This document shows, piece after piece, positions 24,216 to 33,101 of a stretch of DNA of 64,000 nt. Every line of letters begins with the position of its first letter. Positions within the stretch are counted from its first letter, which is position 1. The notes below the pieces were generated by a model that saw only the letters and a list, made by a program, of their open reading frames with translations, had not been told where the DNA came from and searched no databases. The translations under genes and the position numbers were made by a program. Origin of the DNA: Amycolatopsis marina (GTDB lineage: Bacteria; Actinomycetota; Actinomycetes; Mycobacteriales; Pseudonocardiaceae); assembly GCF_900111885.1 (NCBI RefSeq), contig NZ_FOKG01000004.1:236164-300163 (forward strand), written 5' to 3'.

Positions 24216-25445
24216 TTGGACTTCCACGCGATCCTCGACGACTTCGCCGAACATTGGCAGGTCTACGCGGCCATCCCGTTCGTCGCGGCGCTGATCGGGT
24301 ACGTCACCAAACGCGTGGCCATCGAGATGATGTTCAAGCCGCTGGAGTTCGTCGGCATCCGCCCCTTCCTCGGCTGGCAGGGGGTCATTCCGGCGAACGC
24401 ACGGCGGATGGCGACCACCGCGGTCGACCTGTTGACCAAGCACCTGGTGGACCCGCAGGAGATCTTCGGCAGGCTCGATCCGGACGAACTCGTCCGCGAA
24501 CTGGAGCAGCCGCTGCTGCGGGCCGTTGAGGACATCACCCGGGAGGTGATGGAGCAGCATCAGCCCCGGCTGTGGGAGATGCTGCCCGCACAGGCACAGC
24601 GGATGCTGATCAACCGGGTACGCGCGCAGGCGCCGCAGGTGGTCACCCGGCTGATGCGCGAGCTGGCGGGCAACATCGACGAGGTACTCGACGTCAACGA
24701 CATGCTCATCACCAACATGGTCCGCGACAAGGAGCTGACCTGCCGGCTGATCAAGGAGGTGGCCCAGCCGGAACTCAGGTTCATCGCACGCTCGGGCATC
24801 TGGTTCGGCTTCGCCATCGGGCTGGTCCAACTGGTCGCGTGGGCCCTGACCAAGGAACCGCTGATCATGCCGGTTTTCGGGTTCATCACGGGCTTCGTCA
24901 CCGACTGGCTCGCCCTGAAGATGATCTTCTACCCGCGAGAGCCGAAGGGTTTCCTGTTCTTCCGCTGGCAGGGCCTGTTCCAGAAGCGGCGCAAGCAGGT
25001 GGCGCTCGACTACGGCGGGCTCATCGCCGACGAGGTCCTCACGGTGCCGGGCGTGATGGAGGCCGTGCTGACCGGGCCGAAATCGGACAAGCTCTTCGCG
25101 CTGATCACACGCGAGGTGCAGCGCACGATCGACACGCAGGCCAGCATCGCCAAGCCGCTCGTCGCCTTCGCTGTCGGCGGCAGGGAGTTCCAGGAGCTGA
25201 AGCGGCACGCGGCGGCCAAGGCCATCGAGTATCTGCCGCAGACCGTGGAACACGTCGAGGACTACGCCACCAACGCCCTGGACGTGCGCAACACGATCGT
25301 GGACAAGATGCAGCAGCTAACCCCGCTGGAGTTCGAGGGCATCCTGCGACCTGCGTTCAAACAGGACGAATGGAAGCTGATCGCCGTCGGCGCCGTGATC
25401 GGCGGCCTCGTCGGCGAACTGCAGGTCCTGCTCTTCCTCGGCTGA
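24216..25445 (+). CDS. DUF445 membrane-anchored protein, paralogue 1
   Basis: A 409-residue DUF445 (YheB-like) protein. A hydrophobic segment near residues 17-32 (IPFVAALIGYVTKRVA) and another at 200-235 anchor it, and a last hydrophobic stretch ends the chain (VGAVIGGLVGELQVLLFL). Between them are helical stretches such as LEQPLLRAVEDITREVMEQHQ. The function of the family is not established. TTG at 24216 is the start, by alignment with the two paralogues downstream. It is the first of three tandem copies with nearly identical N-terminal signature (EMMFKPLEFVGIRPFLGWQG). Confidence 0.85.
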   Translation: MDFHAILDDFAEHWQVYAAIPFVAALIGYVTKRVAIEMMFKPLEFVGIRPFLGWQGVIPANARRMATTAVDLLTKHLVDPQEIFGRLDPDELVRELEQPLLRAVEDITREVMEQHQPRLWEMLPAQAQRMLINRVRAQAPQVVTRLMRELAGNIDEVLDVNDMLITNMVRDKELTCRLIKEVAQPELRFIARSGIWFGFAIGLVQLVAWALTKEPLIMPVFGFITGFVTDWLALKMIFYPREPKGFLFFRWQGLFQKRRKQVALDYGGLIADEVLTVPGVMEAVLTGPKSDKLFALITREVQRTIDTQASIAKPLVAFAVGGREFQELKRHAAAKAIEYLPQTVEHVEDYATNALDVRNTIVDKMQQLTPLEFEGILRPAFKQDEWKLIAVGAVIGGLVGELQVLLFLG

Positions 25446-25544
25446 GCCGCCGGATGTGACCTCCTGCGGACCGGGGGTACTGGTTGGCGACCTGCCAGCT
25501 AACGTTCGCTGCGGGGAAGTCGCGAGCGGTGGGAGGAAGACCCG

Positions 25545-26777
25545 GTGGACGTCGACGCCATCGTGGCGGACGTGAGTGCGCACTGGCAGGTCTACGCCAG
25601 CATGCCGTTCATCGCCGCGCTGATCGGGTACGTCACCAAACGCGTGGCTATCGAGATGATGTTCAAGCCACTTGAGTTCGTCGGCATCCGCCCCTTCCTC
25701 GGCTGGCAGGGGGTACTGCCCGCGAACGCGGAGCGGATGGCCGCCACGGCCACCGGCATGCTGACCGACAACCTGGTCGACCCGAAGGAGATCTTCGCCA
25801 GACTCGACCCCGACCAGGTGGCCAAGGAGATCGAGCAGCCGCTGCTGCGGGTGGTCGAGGACGTCACCCGCGAGGTGATGGAGCAGTACCAGCCGCGGCT
25901 GTGGGAGATGCTGCCGGTCGGCGCGCAGCAACTACTGCTCAGGCGGGTGCAGGCGGAAGCGCCGAAAGCCATCGCCAAGATCATGCGCGAGATCTCGAAC
26001 AACATCGAGGACGTGCTGGATCTCAAGCACATGGTGGTGACCAACCTGGTCAGGGACAAGGCCCTGCTCAACCGCCTGATCCGGGACATCTCCCGGCCAG
26101 AGATGACGTTCATCGCCCGCTCCGGGATCGTGTTCGGCTTCTACCTCGGCATCGTGCAGCTCGCGGTGTGGACGTTGACCAGGTCGCCGCTGGTGCTGCC
26201 CGCGTTCGGCATGCTGATCGGCTGGTTCACCGACTGGCTCGCGCTCAAGATGATCTTCCTGCCGCGTGAGCCGCGGAAGTTCTTCGGCTTCTACACCTGG
26301 CAGGGGGTCTTCCAGAAGCGGCGGCATCAGGTGGCCGCCGACTACGGCGAGATGATCGCCGCCGAGATCATCACGGTGCCCAACATCCTCGAGGCCGTGC
26401 TGACCGGGCCGAAGTCCGACCGGCTGTTCCAGATGATCACGCGCGAGGTGCAGCGGACGATCGATTCCCAGGCCAGCGTCGTCAAACCGATGGTCGCGGT
26501 CGCGGTGGGCACCCGGAAGTTCCAGGAAATGAAGCAGGCCGCGGCGAAGAAGGCTGCCGAACGTGTTCCGCACACCGTGCGCCACGCCGAGGACTACGCG
26601 ATCCGAGCGCTGGACGTCCGCAACACGATCGTGGATCGCATGCGGCAGCTGAGCCCACTGGAGTTCGAGGGCCTGCTGCGCCCCGCGTTCCGGCAGGACG
26701 AGTGGAAGCTCATCGCGGTCGGCGCCGTCATCGGCGGGCTCGTTGGCGAGCTGCAGGTCCTCCTACTGCTGCACTGA
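25545..26777 (+). CDS. DUF445 membrane-anchored protein, paralogue 2
   Basis: A 410-residue copy closely related to the gene before it, including at DNA level around the first membrane segment (25620-25710 differs at only a few third positions). The same landmarks are kept: IAALIGYVTKRVAIEMMFKP, LEQ-type helices, SRPEMTFIARSGIVFGF near residue 184, and the C-terminal GAVIGGLVGELQVLL. GTG at 25545 has GGGAGGAA upstream. It is 99 bp after paralogue 1, so co-transcription is likely. Function unknown. Confidence 0.85.
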   Translation: MDVDAIVADVSAHWQVYASMPFIAALIGYVTKRVAIEMMFKPLEFVGIRPFLGWQGVLPANAERMAATATGMLTDNLVDPKEIFARLDPDQVAKEIEQPLLRVVEDVTREVMEQYQPRLWEMLPVGAQQLLLRRVQAEAPKAIAKIMREISNNIEDVLDLKHMVVTNLVRDKALLNRLIRDISRPEMTFIARSGIVFGFYLGIVQLAVWTLTRSPLVLPAFGMLIGWFTDWLALKMIFLPREPRKFFGFYTWQGVFQKRRHQVAADYGEMIAAEIITVPNILEAVLTGPKSDRLFQMITREVQRTIDSQASVVKPMVAVAVGTRKFQEMKQAAAKKAAERVPHTVRHAEDYAIRALDVRNTIVDRMRQLSPLEFEGLLRPAFRQDEWKLIAVGAVIGGLVGELQVLLLLH

Positions 26778-27004
26778 CCAGCCAGCTTGCGAAACCGAGC
26801 TGACGTGCGACGGCGAATGGAAAGTCCCGCGTACGGCGCAGCCCACGAGCGGGGAGGCGGGGCGCATGACCTGCGGTGGTGACGTTCACGACCTCAGGTC
26901 CGAGCCTCGGGGAGTCGGTCGTGTCGCGGGTGTTCGGACAAGCACTGACCGGCCACCGATACTGTGCGCGTCAGGTAATCCGGCTACCAGCGCGGGAGGT
27001 GTGC

Positions 27005-28240
27005 GTGGACGCCGTTCTCGACGACCTCGCGCAGCACTGGCAGCTGTACGCCGCGATCCCGTTCATCGCCGCGCTGATCGGGTACGTGACCAAGCGCGTC
27101 GCGATCGAGATGATGTTCCGGCCGCTGGAGTTCGTCGGTATCCGTCCCTTTCTCGGCTGGCAGGGTGTCGTGCCCCGGCACGGCGGCCGGATGGCGGCGG
27201 TGGCGACCGACCTGCTGACCTCGAACCTGCTCGACGTCAAGGAGATCTTCGACCGGCTCGACCCCGACCGGTTCACCAAGGAGATCGAGCAGCCGCTGCT
27301 GCGCGCCATCGACGACATCGTCCGGGACGTGCTGGCCGAACACCACCCGCGGGTGTGGGAAGTGCTGCCCTCGATGGCGCAGGATCTGCTGGTCAAGCAG
27401 CTGCAGGCGTCCTCGCCCCGGCTGGTCCGGCAGCTGATCACCGAGCTACGGGACAACCTGGACGAGGTGCTCGACGTCAAGCACATGACGGTGCAGTACC
27501 TCACCAGGGACAAGGCGCTGCTGGTCCGGTTGATCCGGGAGACCTCCCGGCCGGAGATGGCGTTCATCGCCCGGACCGGAATCTACTTCGGATTCGCGCT
27601 CGGCGTCGTCCAGTCGATCGTGTGGGCACTGACCAAGGAACCACTGGTGATGCCGATATTCGGCGCGGCCATCGGGCTGTTCACCGACTGGCTGGCGATC
27701 AAACTGATCTTCGTGCCGCGCCAGCCGGTCTGGCTTTTCGGGCGCTACCGGGTACAGGGCAAGTTCCAGCGCAGGCAGGCCGAGGTCGCGCGGCAGTACG
27801 GCGAGCTGATCGCGAACGAGGTGCTCACTACCGCGAACCTGACCGAGTCGATCCTGCACGGGCCGCGTTCGGACCGGCTGCTCGCGATGATTCAGCGGAC
27901 CGTGGCGGCCGCCGTCGACCAGCAGGTCGCCATGGCAAGGCCGGTGGTCTCACTGGCCGTCGGCGGGCAGCGGCTGCAGGAGATCAAGCAGGCGGCCGCG
28001 ACGCGAGCAGCGCAGCGGATGCCCGAGACGGTCCGGCACGCCCAGACGTACCTGACCGAGTCGGTGCTCGGACCGAATGTCGCGAGCATGATCGAACAGC
28101 GCATTCTCAAGTTGACGCCGATCGAGTACGAGGGCCTGCTGCGGCCGGCGTTCCGGCAGGACGAGTGGAAGCTGATCGCCGTCGGCGCCTTCATCGGCGG
28201 CATCGTCGGCGAACTCCAGGTCCTGCTCATGCTGCACTGA
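27005..28240 (+). CDS. DUF445 membrane-anchored protein, paralogue 3
   Basis: A 411-residue copy, more diverged than the first two (EMMFRPLEFVGIRPFLGWQG, then VVPRHGGRMAAVAT). GTG at 27005 follows GGGAGGT and matches the starts of the other copies; a longer reading from 26876 lacks support. Its last 14 bases overlap the end of the convergent znuB-like gene. The 227-bp gap before it has no gene and may carry its own promoter. Function unknown. Confidence 0.84.
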   Translation: MDAVLDDLAQHWQLYAAIPFIAALIGYVTKRVAIEMMFRPLEFVGIRPFLGWQGVVPRHGGRMAAVATDLLTSNLLDVKEIFDRLDPDRFTKEIEQPLLRAIDDIVRDVLAEHHPRVWEVLPSMAQDLLVKQLQASSPRLVRQLITELRDNLDEVLDVKHMTVQYLTRDKALLVRLIRETSRPEMAFIARTGIYFGFALGVVQSIVWALTKEPLVMPIFGAAIGLFTDWLAIKLIFVPRQPVWLFGRYRVQGKFQRRQAEVARQYGELIANEVLTTANLTESILHGPRSDRLLAMIQRTVAAAVDQQVAMARPVVSLAVGGQRLQEIKQAAATRAAQRMPETVRHAQTYLTESVLGPNVASMIEQRILKLTPIEYEGLLRPAFRQDEWKLIAVGAFIGGIVGELQVLLMLH

Positions 28241-29114
28241 GCACTCCACCCGACCGGGTCGGATCGTCGGGGGCCGAGCGGCGGCCCCGGTCGCGGAGGT
28301 AGGCGACGAGGCGGCAGAGCAGGTAGATCGTGAACGAGATCGCGGTGACGAAGAAGCTGACCGGCGCACCGGGCGCGAGGGAGAGCACGATCCCGCCGAG
28401 CGCGGCGACCTCGGCGAACACCACGGCCAGCACCGTCGCCCGCCACGGACTCGCGGTGATCCGCGCGGCAGCGGCGGCCGGGGTGACCATGAGCGCCACC
28501 ACCAGCAGCGCACCGACGATCTGCACGCCGAGCGCGGTGGCGATGCCCACCAGCACGGCGAACACCGGCGCGAGCACCCGCACCGGCACTCCCCTGGCCA
28601 CGGCGACCGCGGGGTCGACGCTCGCGAACAGCAGCGGGCGGTAGATCAGCGCGAGCACGACGAGCACGAACACCGCGGCGATCACGAGCGCGGTCAGATC
28701 GGTCGGTTCGATCGCGACGATCTGGCCGACGAGGATGCCGAGCTTGTTCGAGGTCCGGCCAGGGTTGAGGAAGAGCAGGAGCACACCGAGGCCCAGCCCG
28801 AAGGACAGGATCACACCGATCACCGAGTCCCGGTCGGACTCCCTGCCACCGAGCAACCCGAGCAACAACGCGGCCACGACCGCGCCGCCGAGGGCACCGT
28901 AGGCCACGCTGCCGCCGACCAGCATCGCCGCGGCCGCACCGGTGAAGGCCAGTTCGGCCGTGCCGTGCACGGCGAAGGACATCCGCCGCATCACGATCAG
29001 CGGCCCGAGCACGCCTGCCACCAGTCCGAGGACGCCCGCGGCGAGCAGGGCATTGTGCACGAGATCGAGGTTGAGCAGCCGCGCCGTCAACTCGAAGTCG
29101 AAGAATTTCTCCAT
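28227..29114 (-). CDS. znuB: Zinc ABC transporter permease (ZnuB type)
   Basis: A 295-residue ABC-3 family permease with about eight membrane helices, including the conserved GVLGPLIVMRRMSFAVHGTAELAFTG in helix 2-3, where His may contact metal, and the coupling region near VDPAVAVARGVPVRVL. It completes a metal importer with ZnuA and ZnuC and overlaps the ATPase gene at its start (TGATG), so the three genes are translationally coupled. Manganese is the other possible substrate, but the His-rich loop of the binding protein favours zinc. Confidence 0.9.
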   Translation of the reverse strand: MEKFFDFELTARLLNLDLVHNALLAAGVLGLVAGVLGPLIVMRRMSFAVHGTAELAFTGAAAAMLVGGSVAYGALGGAVVAALLLGLLGGRESDRDSVIGVILSFGLGLGVLLLFLNPGRTSNKLGILVGQIVAIEPTDLTALVIAAVFVLVVLALIYRPLLFASVDPAVAVARGVPVRVLAPVFAVLVGIATALGVQIVGALLVVALMVTPAAAAARITASPWRATVLAVVFAEVAALGGIVLSLAPGAPVSFFVTAISFTIYLLCRLVAYLRDRGRRSAPDDPTRSGGVLSAA

Positions 29115-29938
29115 CAGTACTGCGACACCCGCTCGTCCAAGTGATGGTGCGCGTCGTCCTCACACAACCCGCTCTGTGCCCCCGCGATGTGAATCTGCCC
29201 GCCCACCCGGATGACCTCGACCCGCGTCCGGTACAGCTGCGAAAGCGTCTCGGAGTTCATCACCTCGTCCGGTGTGCCGATCCGGAACTCACCGTTCACC
29301 AGGTACAAGACCCGATCCACAAGGGACAGGATGGGGTTGATCTCGTGGGTCACGAACAGCACCGCGGTGTTCGCCTCGCGCCTGCGGGCGTCGATCAGTT
29401 CGCTGACCGCGCGCTGATGCGCGAGGTCCAGCGACAGCAACGGCTCGTCACACAGCAGGATCTCCGGATCACCGACAAGGGCCTGCGCGACCCGAAGCCG
29501 CTGCTGCTCGCCACCGGAGAGCCTGCCGACTGCCCTGTCCGCATAGGACTGTGCGCCGACGGAAGCCACGGCTTCGGCGACCCGCTTGCGCCGCTCGACC
29601 ATCCGGCGCAGCCCGGTGCCCCAGCGATGACCGTCGAGACCGAGCCCCACCAGGTCGGTGCCGCGCAGCGTGAGGCCCTCGTCCATCGCGCGCTGCTGCG
29701 GGATGTAACCGACCCTGGGGTTACCCCTGCCCGGCGCTCTGCCCACCAGCTCCACCGAGCCGGCTGTCAACCGCTGCAGACCCAGCAGCACCCGCAGCAG
29801 GCTGGTCTTGCCCGAACCGTTGGGGCCGAGTACGGCGAGAAACTCACCGGGCTCGACGCGCAGGTCCAGTCCGGACCAGAGGGTGCGCGACCCGAAGCTC
29901 AGCCCGGCACCGTTGATCTCGACGGCGGGGCCGGTCAT
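29114..29938 (-). CDS. znuC: Zinc ABC transporter ATPase (ZnuC type)
   Basis: A 274-residue ABC ATPase: Walker [12 protein letters not shown] near residue 38, Q-loop PQQRAMDEG, signature [15 protein letters not shown] near 140, Walker [13 protein letters not shown] near 162, and switch His in VTHEINPIL. The C-terminal 40 residues include a His cluster ([11 protein letters not shown]). The ATG at 29938 overlaps the stop of the znuA-like gene by 4 bp and the stop overlaps the permease start. Confidence 0.93.
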   Translation of the reverse strand: MTGPAVEINGAGLSFGSRTLWSGLDLRVEPGEFLAVLGPNGSGKTSLLRVLLGLQRLTAGSVELVGRAPGRGNPRVGYIPQQRAMDEGLTLRGTDLVGLGLDGHRWGTGLRRMVERRKRVAEAVASVGAQSYADRAVGRLSGGEQQRLRVAQALVGDPEILLCDEPLLSLDLAHQRAVSELIDARRREANTAVLFVTHEINPILSLVDRVLYLVNGEFRIGTPDEVMNSETLSQLYRTRVEVIRVGGQIHIAGAQSGLCEDDAHHHLDERVSQY

Positions 29939-30999
29939 GAAACCTTCAGGGCTCCCGTCAGTTCGTCAAGCTGCTTGCTCATCCAGGCAATGTAGCCGGT
30001 TTCCCCCTCGGGCAACGTCTCGGTCAGCGAAACCACCGGGATTCCGGCCTCGCCGGCCTTGGCGACGACCTGCTCGGTCACCGGGGTGACGGTCTGCACG
30101 TTGTTCAGCACGACCTGCACCTCCTTGCCGGCCAACAGCTCGTTGACCTGGTTCTGCGCGGCCACCGGGACGTCCGTCTCCTCCTCGATCGCGCGGGAGA
30201 ACTCGGCCGGCGTCACGTCGTCGAGCTTCGCGGCCTCGATGAGATAGTGCGCGACAGGCTCGGTGGCAAGCACGTGCGCGTCGTTCCGTTCCGTGGCGAT
30301 CTTGGCGACGCGACCCGTCAGCTGGCCGAGCTCGGCCTTGAAAGCGGCCGCGTTGTCGGTGAACGTCTGCGCTGCTTCGGGGCGCAGCTCACCGAGCTGG
30401 GTCGCGAGCTGGTCGGCGACCTTGCCGACGGTCTCCAGGTCGTACCAGACGTGCTCGTTCACCTCGCCGTGCGCGTGTCCCTCGTGACCCTCGTCGGCGT
30501 GGCCCTCGTCGGCGTGGCCCTCGTCGGCGTGGCCGTCCTTCGCGTGGCTCTCGTCGGCGTGGCTCTCGTCGGTATGGCTTTCCTCGGCATGGCCCTCGCC
30601 GGCGTGCTCATCGCCTTCGGCCTTGCCGGAGATGTCGAAAGCGACCAGCTTGCGCGCCTCCGGGGCCTGCTCGGCCAGCCCGGTGAAGAAGGCGTCGTAG
30701 CCGCCCCCGTTGTAGAGGACCAGCTGGGCTTCCTGCACGTCAGCGGCATCCTCCGCGCTCGCCTGATACGAGTGCGGGTCACCCGAGGGGTCGTCGATGA
30801 TCGACTTCACCGACACCTGGTCACCACCGACAGCGCTGACGACGCCGCCCCAGACGTTGGTCGAGGCGACCACCGGGATGGTGTCGCCGTTCTCGGTCGC
30901 GGAACCGCCACCATCCCCGCAGGCGGCCAGGCCGAAAGCGATTGCGGTGACCGCTGCGGTCATTGTGAGCAGGCGTCCGGTACGACGGCGCGGAATCAT
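29935..30999 (-). CDS. znuA: Zinc-binding lipoprotein of ABC importer (ZnuA type)
   Basis: A 354-residue solute-binding lipoprotein. A signal peptide ends in the lipobox LAAC near residue 23. Metal ligands of the TroA/ZnuA fold are visible in DPHSYQ near 78 and [13 protein letters not shown] near 178, with later His/Asp in EPVAHYLI. A loop of about 45 residues between them is packed with repeats of the form [11 protein letters not shown], typical of zinc-scavenging loops of ZnuA proteins. The DNA repeats with an 18-bp period there. The ATG at 30999 has AGGAG nine bases upstream. A Zur-like box lies 54 bp upstream. Confidence 0.92.
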   Translation of the reverse strand: MIPRRRTGRLLTMTAAVTAIAFGLAACGDGGGSATENGDTIPVVASTNVWGGVVSAVGGDQVSVKSIIDDPSGDPHSYQASAEDAADVQEAQLVLYNGGGYDAFFTGLAEQAPEARKLVAFDISGKAEGDEHAGEGHAEESHTDESHADESHAKDGHADEGHADEGHADEGHEGHAHGEVNEHVWYDLETVGKVADQLATQLGELRPEAAQTFTDNAAAFKAELGQLTGRVAKIATERNDAHVLATEPVAHYLIEAAKLDDVTPAEFSRAIEEETDVPVAAQNQVNELLAGKEVQVVLNNVQTVTPVTEQVVAKAGEAGIPVVSLTETLPEGETGYIAWMSKQLDELTGALKVS

Positions 31000-31052
31000 C
31001 GGGAGTACTCCTGGGCGGGTTCGGCGGCGCAGTTTCGGGCACAACGTGTAGC

Positions 31053-31071
31053 TAATGGAAACCGTTGTCGA
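31053..31071. promoter_or_regulatory. Candidate Zur box upstream of zinc importer
   Basis: TAATGGAAACCGTTGTCGA resembles the actinobacterial Zur site (TAATGAAAATCATTTTCA), matching at about 13 of 18 positions, with the substitutions mostly to G/C. Its position, 54 bp before znuA, fits repression by zinc-loaded Zur. Confidence 0.55.
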
Positions 31072-31198
31072 ATTCACTTTACCCCATCGGGTGGCCCCTA
31101 CCTCGTCGACTGCGACACACCGTGGCCCACTCCTCGGACGAGCCGCGGATGTGATCAAGGACGACGCGCGTGGGGTAGCGCTTCTGCAATACGTTCTG

Positions 31199-31211
31199 AA
31201 CCGTTACGGTT
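31199..31211. promoter_or_regulatory. LacI-type operator upstream of its own gene
   Basis: AACCGT-T-ACGGTT is a perfect palindrome ending five bases before the LacI-family ATG, where a bound repressor would block its own transcription. Confidence 0.7.
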
Positions 31212-31216
31212 TGTTC

Positions 31217-32317
31217 ATGGGCCGTCCCATCAGAACCAGGCGTCAGGCGACGCTGGCTTCGCTTGCCGCTGAGCTGGGCGTTTCGCGTACGACGGTCTCC
31301 AACGCCTACAACCGGCCGGACCAGCTGTCGCCGGAGTTGCGCAGACGCGTACTGGAGACCGCCCGCCGCCTCGGCTATGCGGGCCCTGACCCGGTCGCCC
31401 GCTCACTGCGTACCCGCACGGCGGGCGCGGTCGGGCTGTTGCTGACCGAGAACCTGTCCTATGCGTTCCGGGACCCCGCCGCGGTCGGTGTTCTGGAAGG
31501 CCTGGCACTGGCCTGCGAGGACGCCGGCGTCGGGCTGCATCTCGTGCCCGCCAGCCCTGGCAGGGAGGACGTCGCCGCCGTGCACCGGGCCGGTGTCGAC
31601 GGTTTCGTGGTCTATTCGGTCCCCGACGACGACCCGCATCTGGCCGCGGTGCTCGCACGGCCGGTCCCGACGGTCGTGATCGACCAGCCCGCGATCGAGG
31701 GCGTGGACCGTGTCGGCCCGGACGATGCCGCGGCGATCACCGAACTGGCCGGTCACCTGGTGGACCTCGGTCATCACCAGGTCGGGGTGCTCTGCATGCG
31801 CCTTTCCCGGGACCGCAACGACGACTTCGCCTCGGTCGAGCGGCAGCGCAGCGCCCATTTCCACGTGCAGCGGACCCGACTCTCCGCGCTGGCCAAGAAG
31901 TTCGAAGCGGCCGGGGTGGCCTGGAGCACCGTGCCCGTCGTGGAGCGGTTCGAGCACACCGTGGACGAGGGAGCCTCGGGTGCCCGCCAGCTACTCGACG
32001 CGTACCCCCAGGTCACCGCCCTCATCTGCACCTCGGACATCCTGGCGCTCGGCGCGTTGGCCGAGGCGGGACGGCGCGGACTCCGGGTCCCCGGCGATCT
32101 CACGGTCACCGGCTTCGACGGTATCGCCGAAGCCACCCGCGCCGGGCTCACCACGGTGCACCAGCCGGTGCTGGAGAAGGGCAAGGCCGCGGGCAAACTG
32201 CTGCTGGCCACGAACGAACACATGACGCCGAGGGTGGTCACCCTGCCAACGGAACTGCGCGTCGGCGCGACGTCCGGACCACCACGAACGGCTGAGGAAC
32301 TGTGGTTCGGCCCGTGA
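31217..32317 (+). CDS. LacI-family transcriptional regulator
   Basis: A 366-residue regulator. The N-terminal helix-turn-helix is ATLASLAAELGVSRTTVSNAYN near residue 10, with the hinge helix LSPELRRRVLETARRLGY, followed by a periplasmic-binding-protein-like sensor (VGLLLTENLSYAF, VTGFDGIAEATRAGLTTVHQP). The ATG at 31217 begins the DNA-binding domain; upstream extension would run through the znu promoter. No sugar gene is adjacent, so the regulated target is not evident; a palindrome at 31199 suggests autoregulation. Confidence 0.9.
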   Translation: MGRPIRTRRQATLASLAAELGVSRTTVSNAYNRPDQLSPELRRRVLETARRLGYAGPDPVARSLRTRTAGAVGLLLTENLSYAFRDPAAVGVLEGLALACEDAGVGLHLVPASPGREDVAAVHRAGVDGFVVYSVPDDDPHLAAVLARPVPTVVIDQPAIEGVDRVGPDDAAAITELAGHLVDLGHHQVGVLCMRLSRDRNDDFASVERQRSAHFHVQRTRLSALAKKFEAAGVAWSTVPVVERFEHTVDEGASGARQLLDAYPQVTALICTSDILALGALAEAGRRGLRVPGDLTVTGFDGIAEATRAGLTTVHQPVLEKGKAAGKLLLATNEHMTPRVVTLPTELRVGATSGPPRTAEELWFGP

Positions 32318-32430
32318 GGGTGATGCACGATGCGAGCGACGGGGGCCGGACGGAGCGTGCGAAGACCGGCTCGCGGCGTCGCATGCAGGTGAGACACGAA
32401 TGACAGGCGACCAGCGACTGTGCATCACCC
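32318..32430. repeat. 11-bp inverted repeat spanning 91 bp after LacI gene
   Basis: GGGTGATGCAC (32318-32328) pairs perfectly with GTGCATCACCC (32420-32430). The interval is GC-rich and has no gene. It begins one base after the LacI-family stop codon, so a long-looped terminator or a structured RNA end is possible. Confidence 0.55.
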
Positions 32431-32531
32431 GAACATGAGCACGACACCGTGATTTTGGTCTAACTTCGTTGCCCACCCAGTAGGCGAACATGTCCACTTG
32501 TCGGACAATCCACGTTCCCGGAGGTGTGACC

Positions 32532-33023
32532 TTGACCGCGATCGATGAACTGCTTCGCCGCAACAGTGAACTGGGCGATGAGCTTCGTGGCGACCGGTCC
32601 ACCCCCGAGCCCTCGCTCCACGTCGCGATCCTCACGTGCATGGACGCCAGGATCCGGGTCTTCGAGATCTTCGGGCTGCTGCAGGGCGAGGCGCACGTGC
32701 TGCGCAACGCGGGTGGCATCGTGACCGACGACATGGTCCGCTCGCTCGCACTGAGCCAGCGCAAGCTCGGCACCCGTGAGGTGCTGATCGTGCAGCACAC
32801 CACCTGCGGGTTGAACCTCGTGACCGAGGACGGCTTCAAGGACGAGCTCGAGGCGGACACCGGGCTGCGGCCCACCTGGGCGGTCGAGGCGTTCCGCGAT
32901 GTCAACGACAGCGTCCGCCAGTCGGTGGAGCGAGTGAAGCGCAGCCCGTTCGTGCCGTACACCGACAAGGTGCGCGGCTTCGTCTACGACGTGCACACCG
33001 GCAAGCTCACCGAGGCCGAGTGA
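32532..33023 (+). CDS. Beta-carbonic anhydrase (CanA-like)
   Basis: A 163-residue zinc enzyme converting CO2 and bicarbonate. Zinc ligand Cys and dyad in LTCMDARI near residue 36, RNAGG near 62, His and second Cys in VQHTTCGLN near 88. Length and sequence (DDMVRSLALSQRKLGTREVL; RGFVYDVHTGKL at the end) match the short mycobacterial CanA type rather than the longer CanB. TTG at 32532 is chosen because it lies seven bases after GGAGGT and gives the family N-terminus (TAIDELLRRN). A pair of 20-bp palindromes starts two bases after the stop codon. Confidence 0.92.
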   Translation: MTAIDELLRRNSELGDELRGDRSTPEPSLHVAILTCMDARIRVFEIFGLLQGEAHVLRNAGGIVTDDMVRSLALSQRKLGTREVLIVQHTTCGLNLVTEDGFKDELEADTGLRPTWAVEAFRDVNDSVRQSVERVKRSPFVPYTDKVRGFVYDVHTGKLTEAE

Positions 33024-33025
33024 CC

Positions 33026-33045
33026 GCACTTTCCCGGGAAAGTGC
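33026..33045. repeat. Palindromic repeat, copy C (pair 2)
   Basis: Exact GCACTTTCCCGGGAAAGTGC, starting two bases after the carbonic anhydrase stop codon. Copy D is 33 bp away centre to centre. Confidence 0.9.
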
Positions 33046-33058
33046 CGTTCCCCGGGTA

Positions 33059-33078
33059 GCACTTTCCCGGGAAAGTGC
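33059..33078. repeat. Palindromic repeat, copy D (pair 2)
   Basis: Exact GCACTTTCCCGGGAAAGTGC in the gap before mutY, 23 bp upstream of its start codon. The spacer to copy C is 13 bp, shorter than the 42 bp of the other pairs. Confidence 0.9.
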
Positions 33079-33101
33079 GGCCGCTGGGTAAGCTCGCGGC
33101 G

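Noticed and set aside
24216..28240. DUF445 triplet considered as an assembly artefact
   Set aside because: The copies differ along their middles and have different gaps, so they are real paralogues.
30470..30640. Tandem DNA repeats considered as a CRISPR array
   Set aside because: They encode in-frame His/Asp/Glu repeats of ZnuA and have no spacers.
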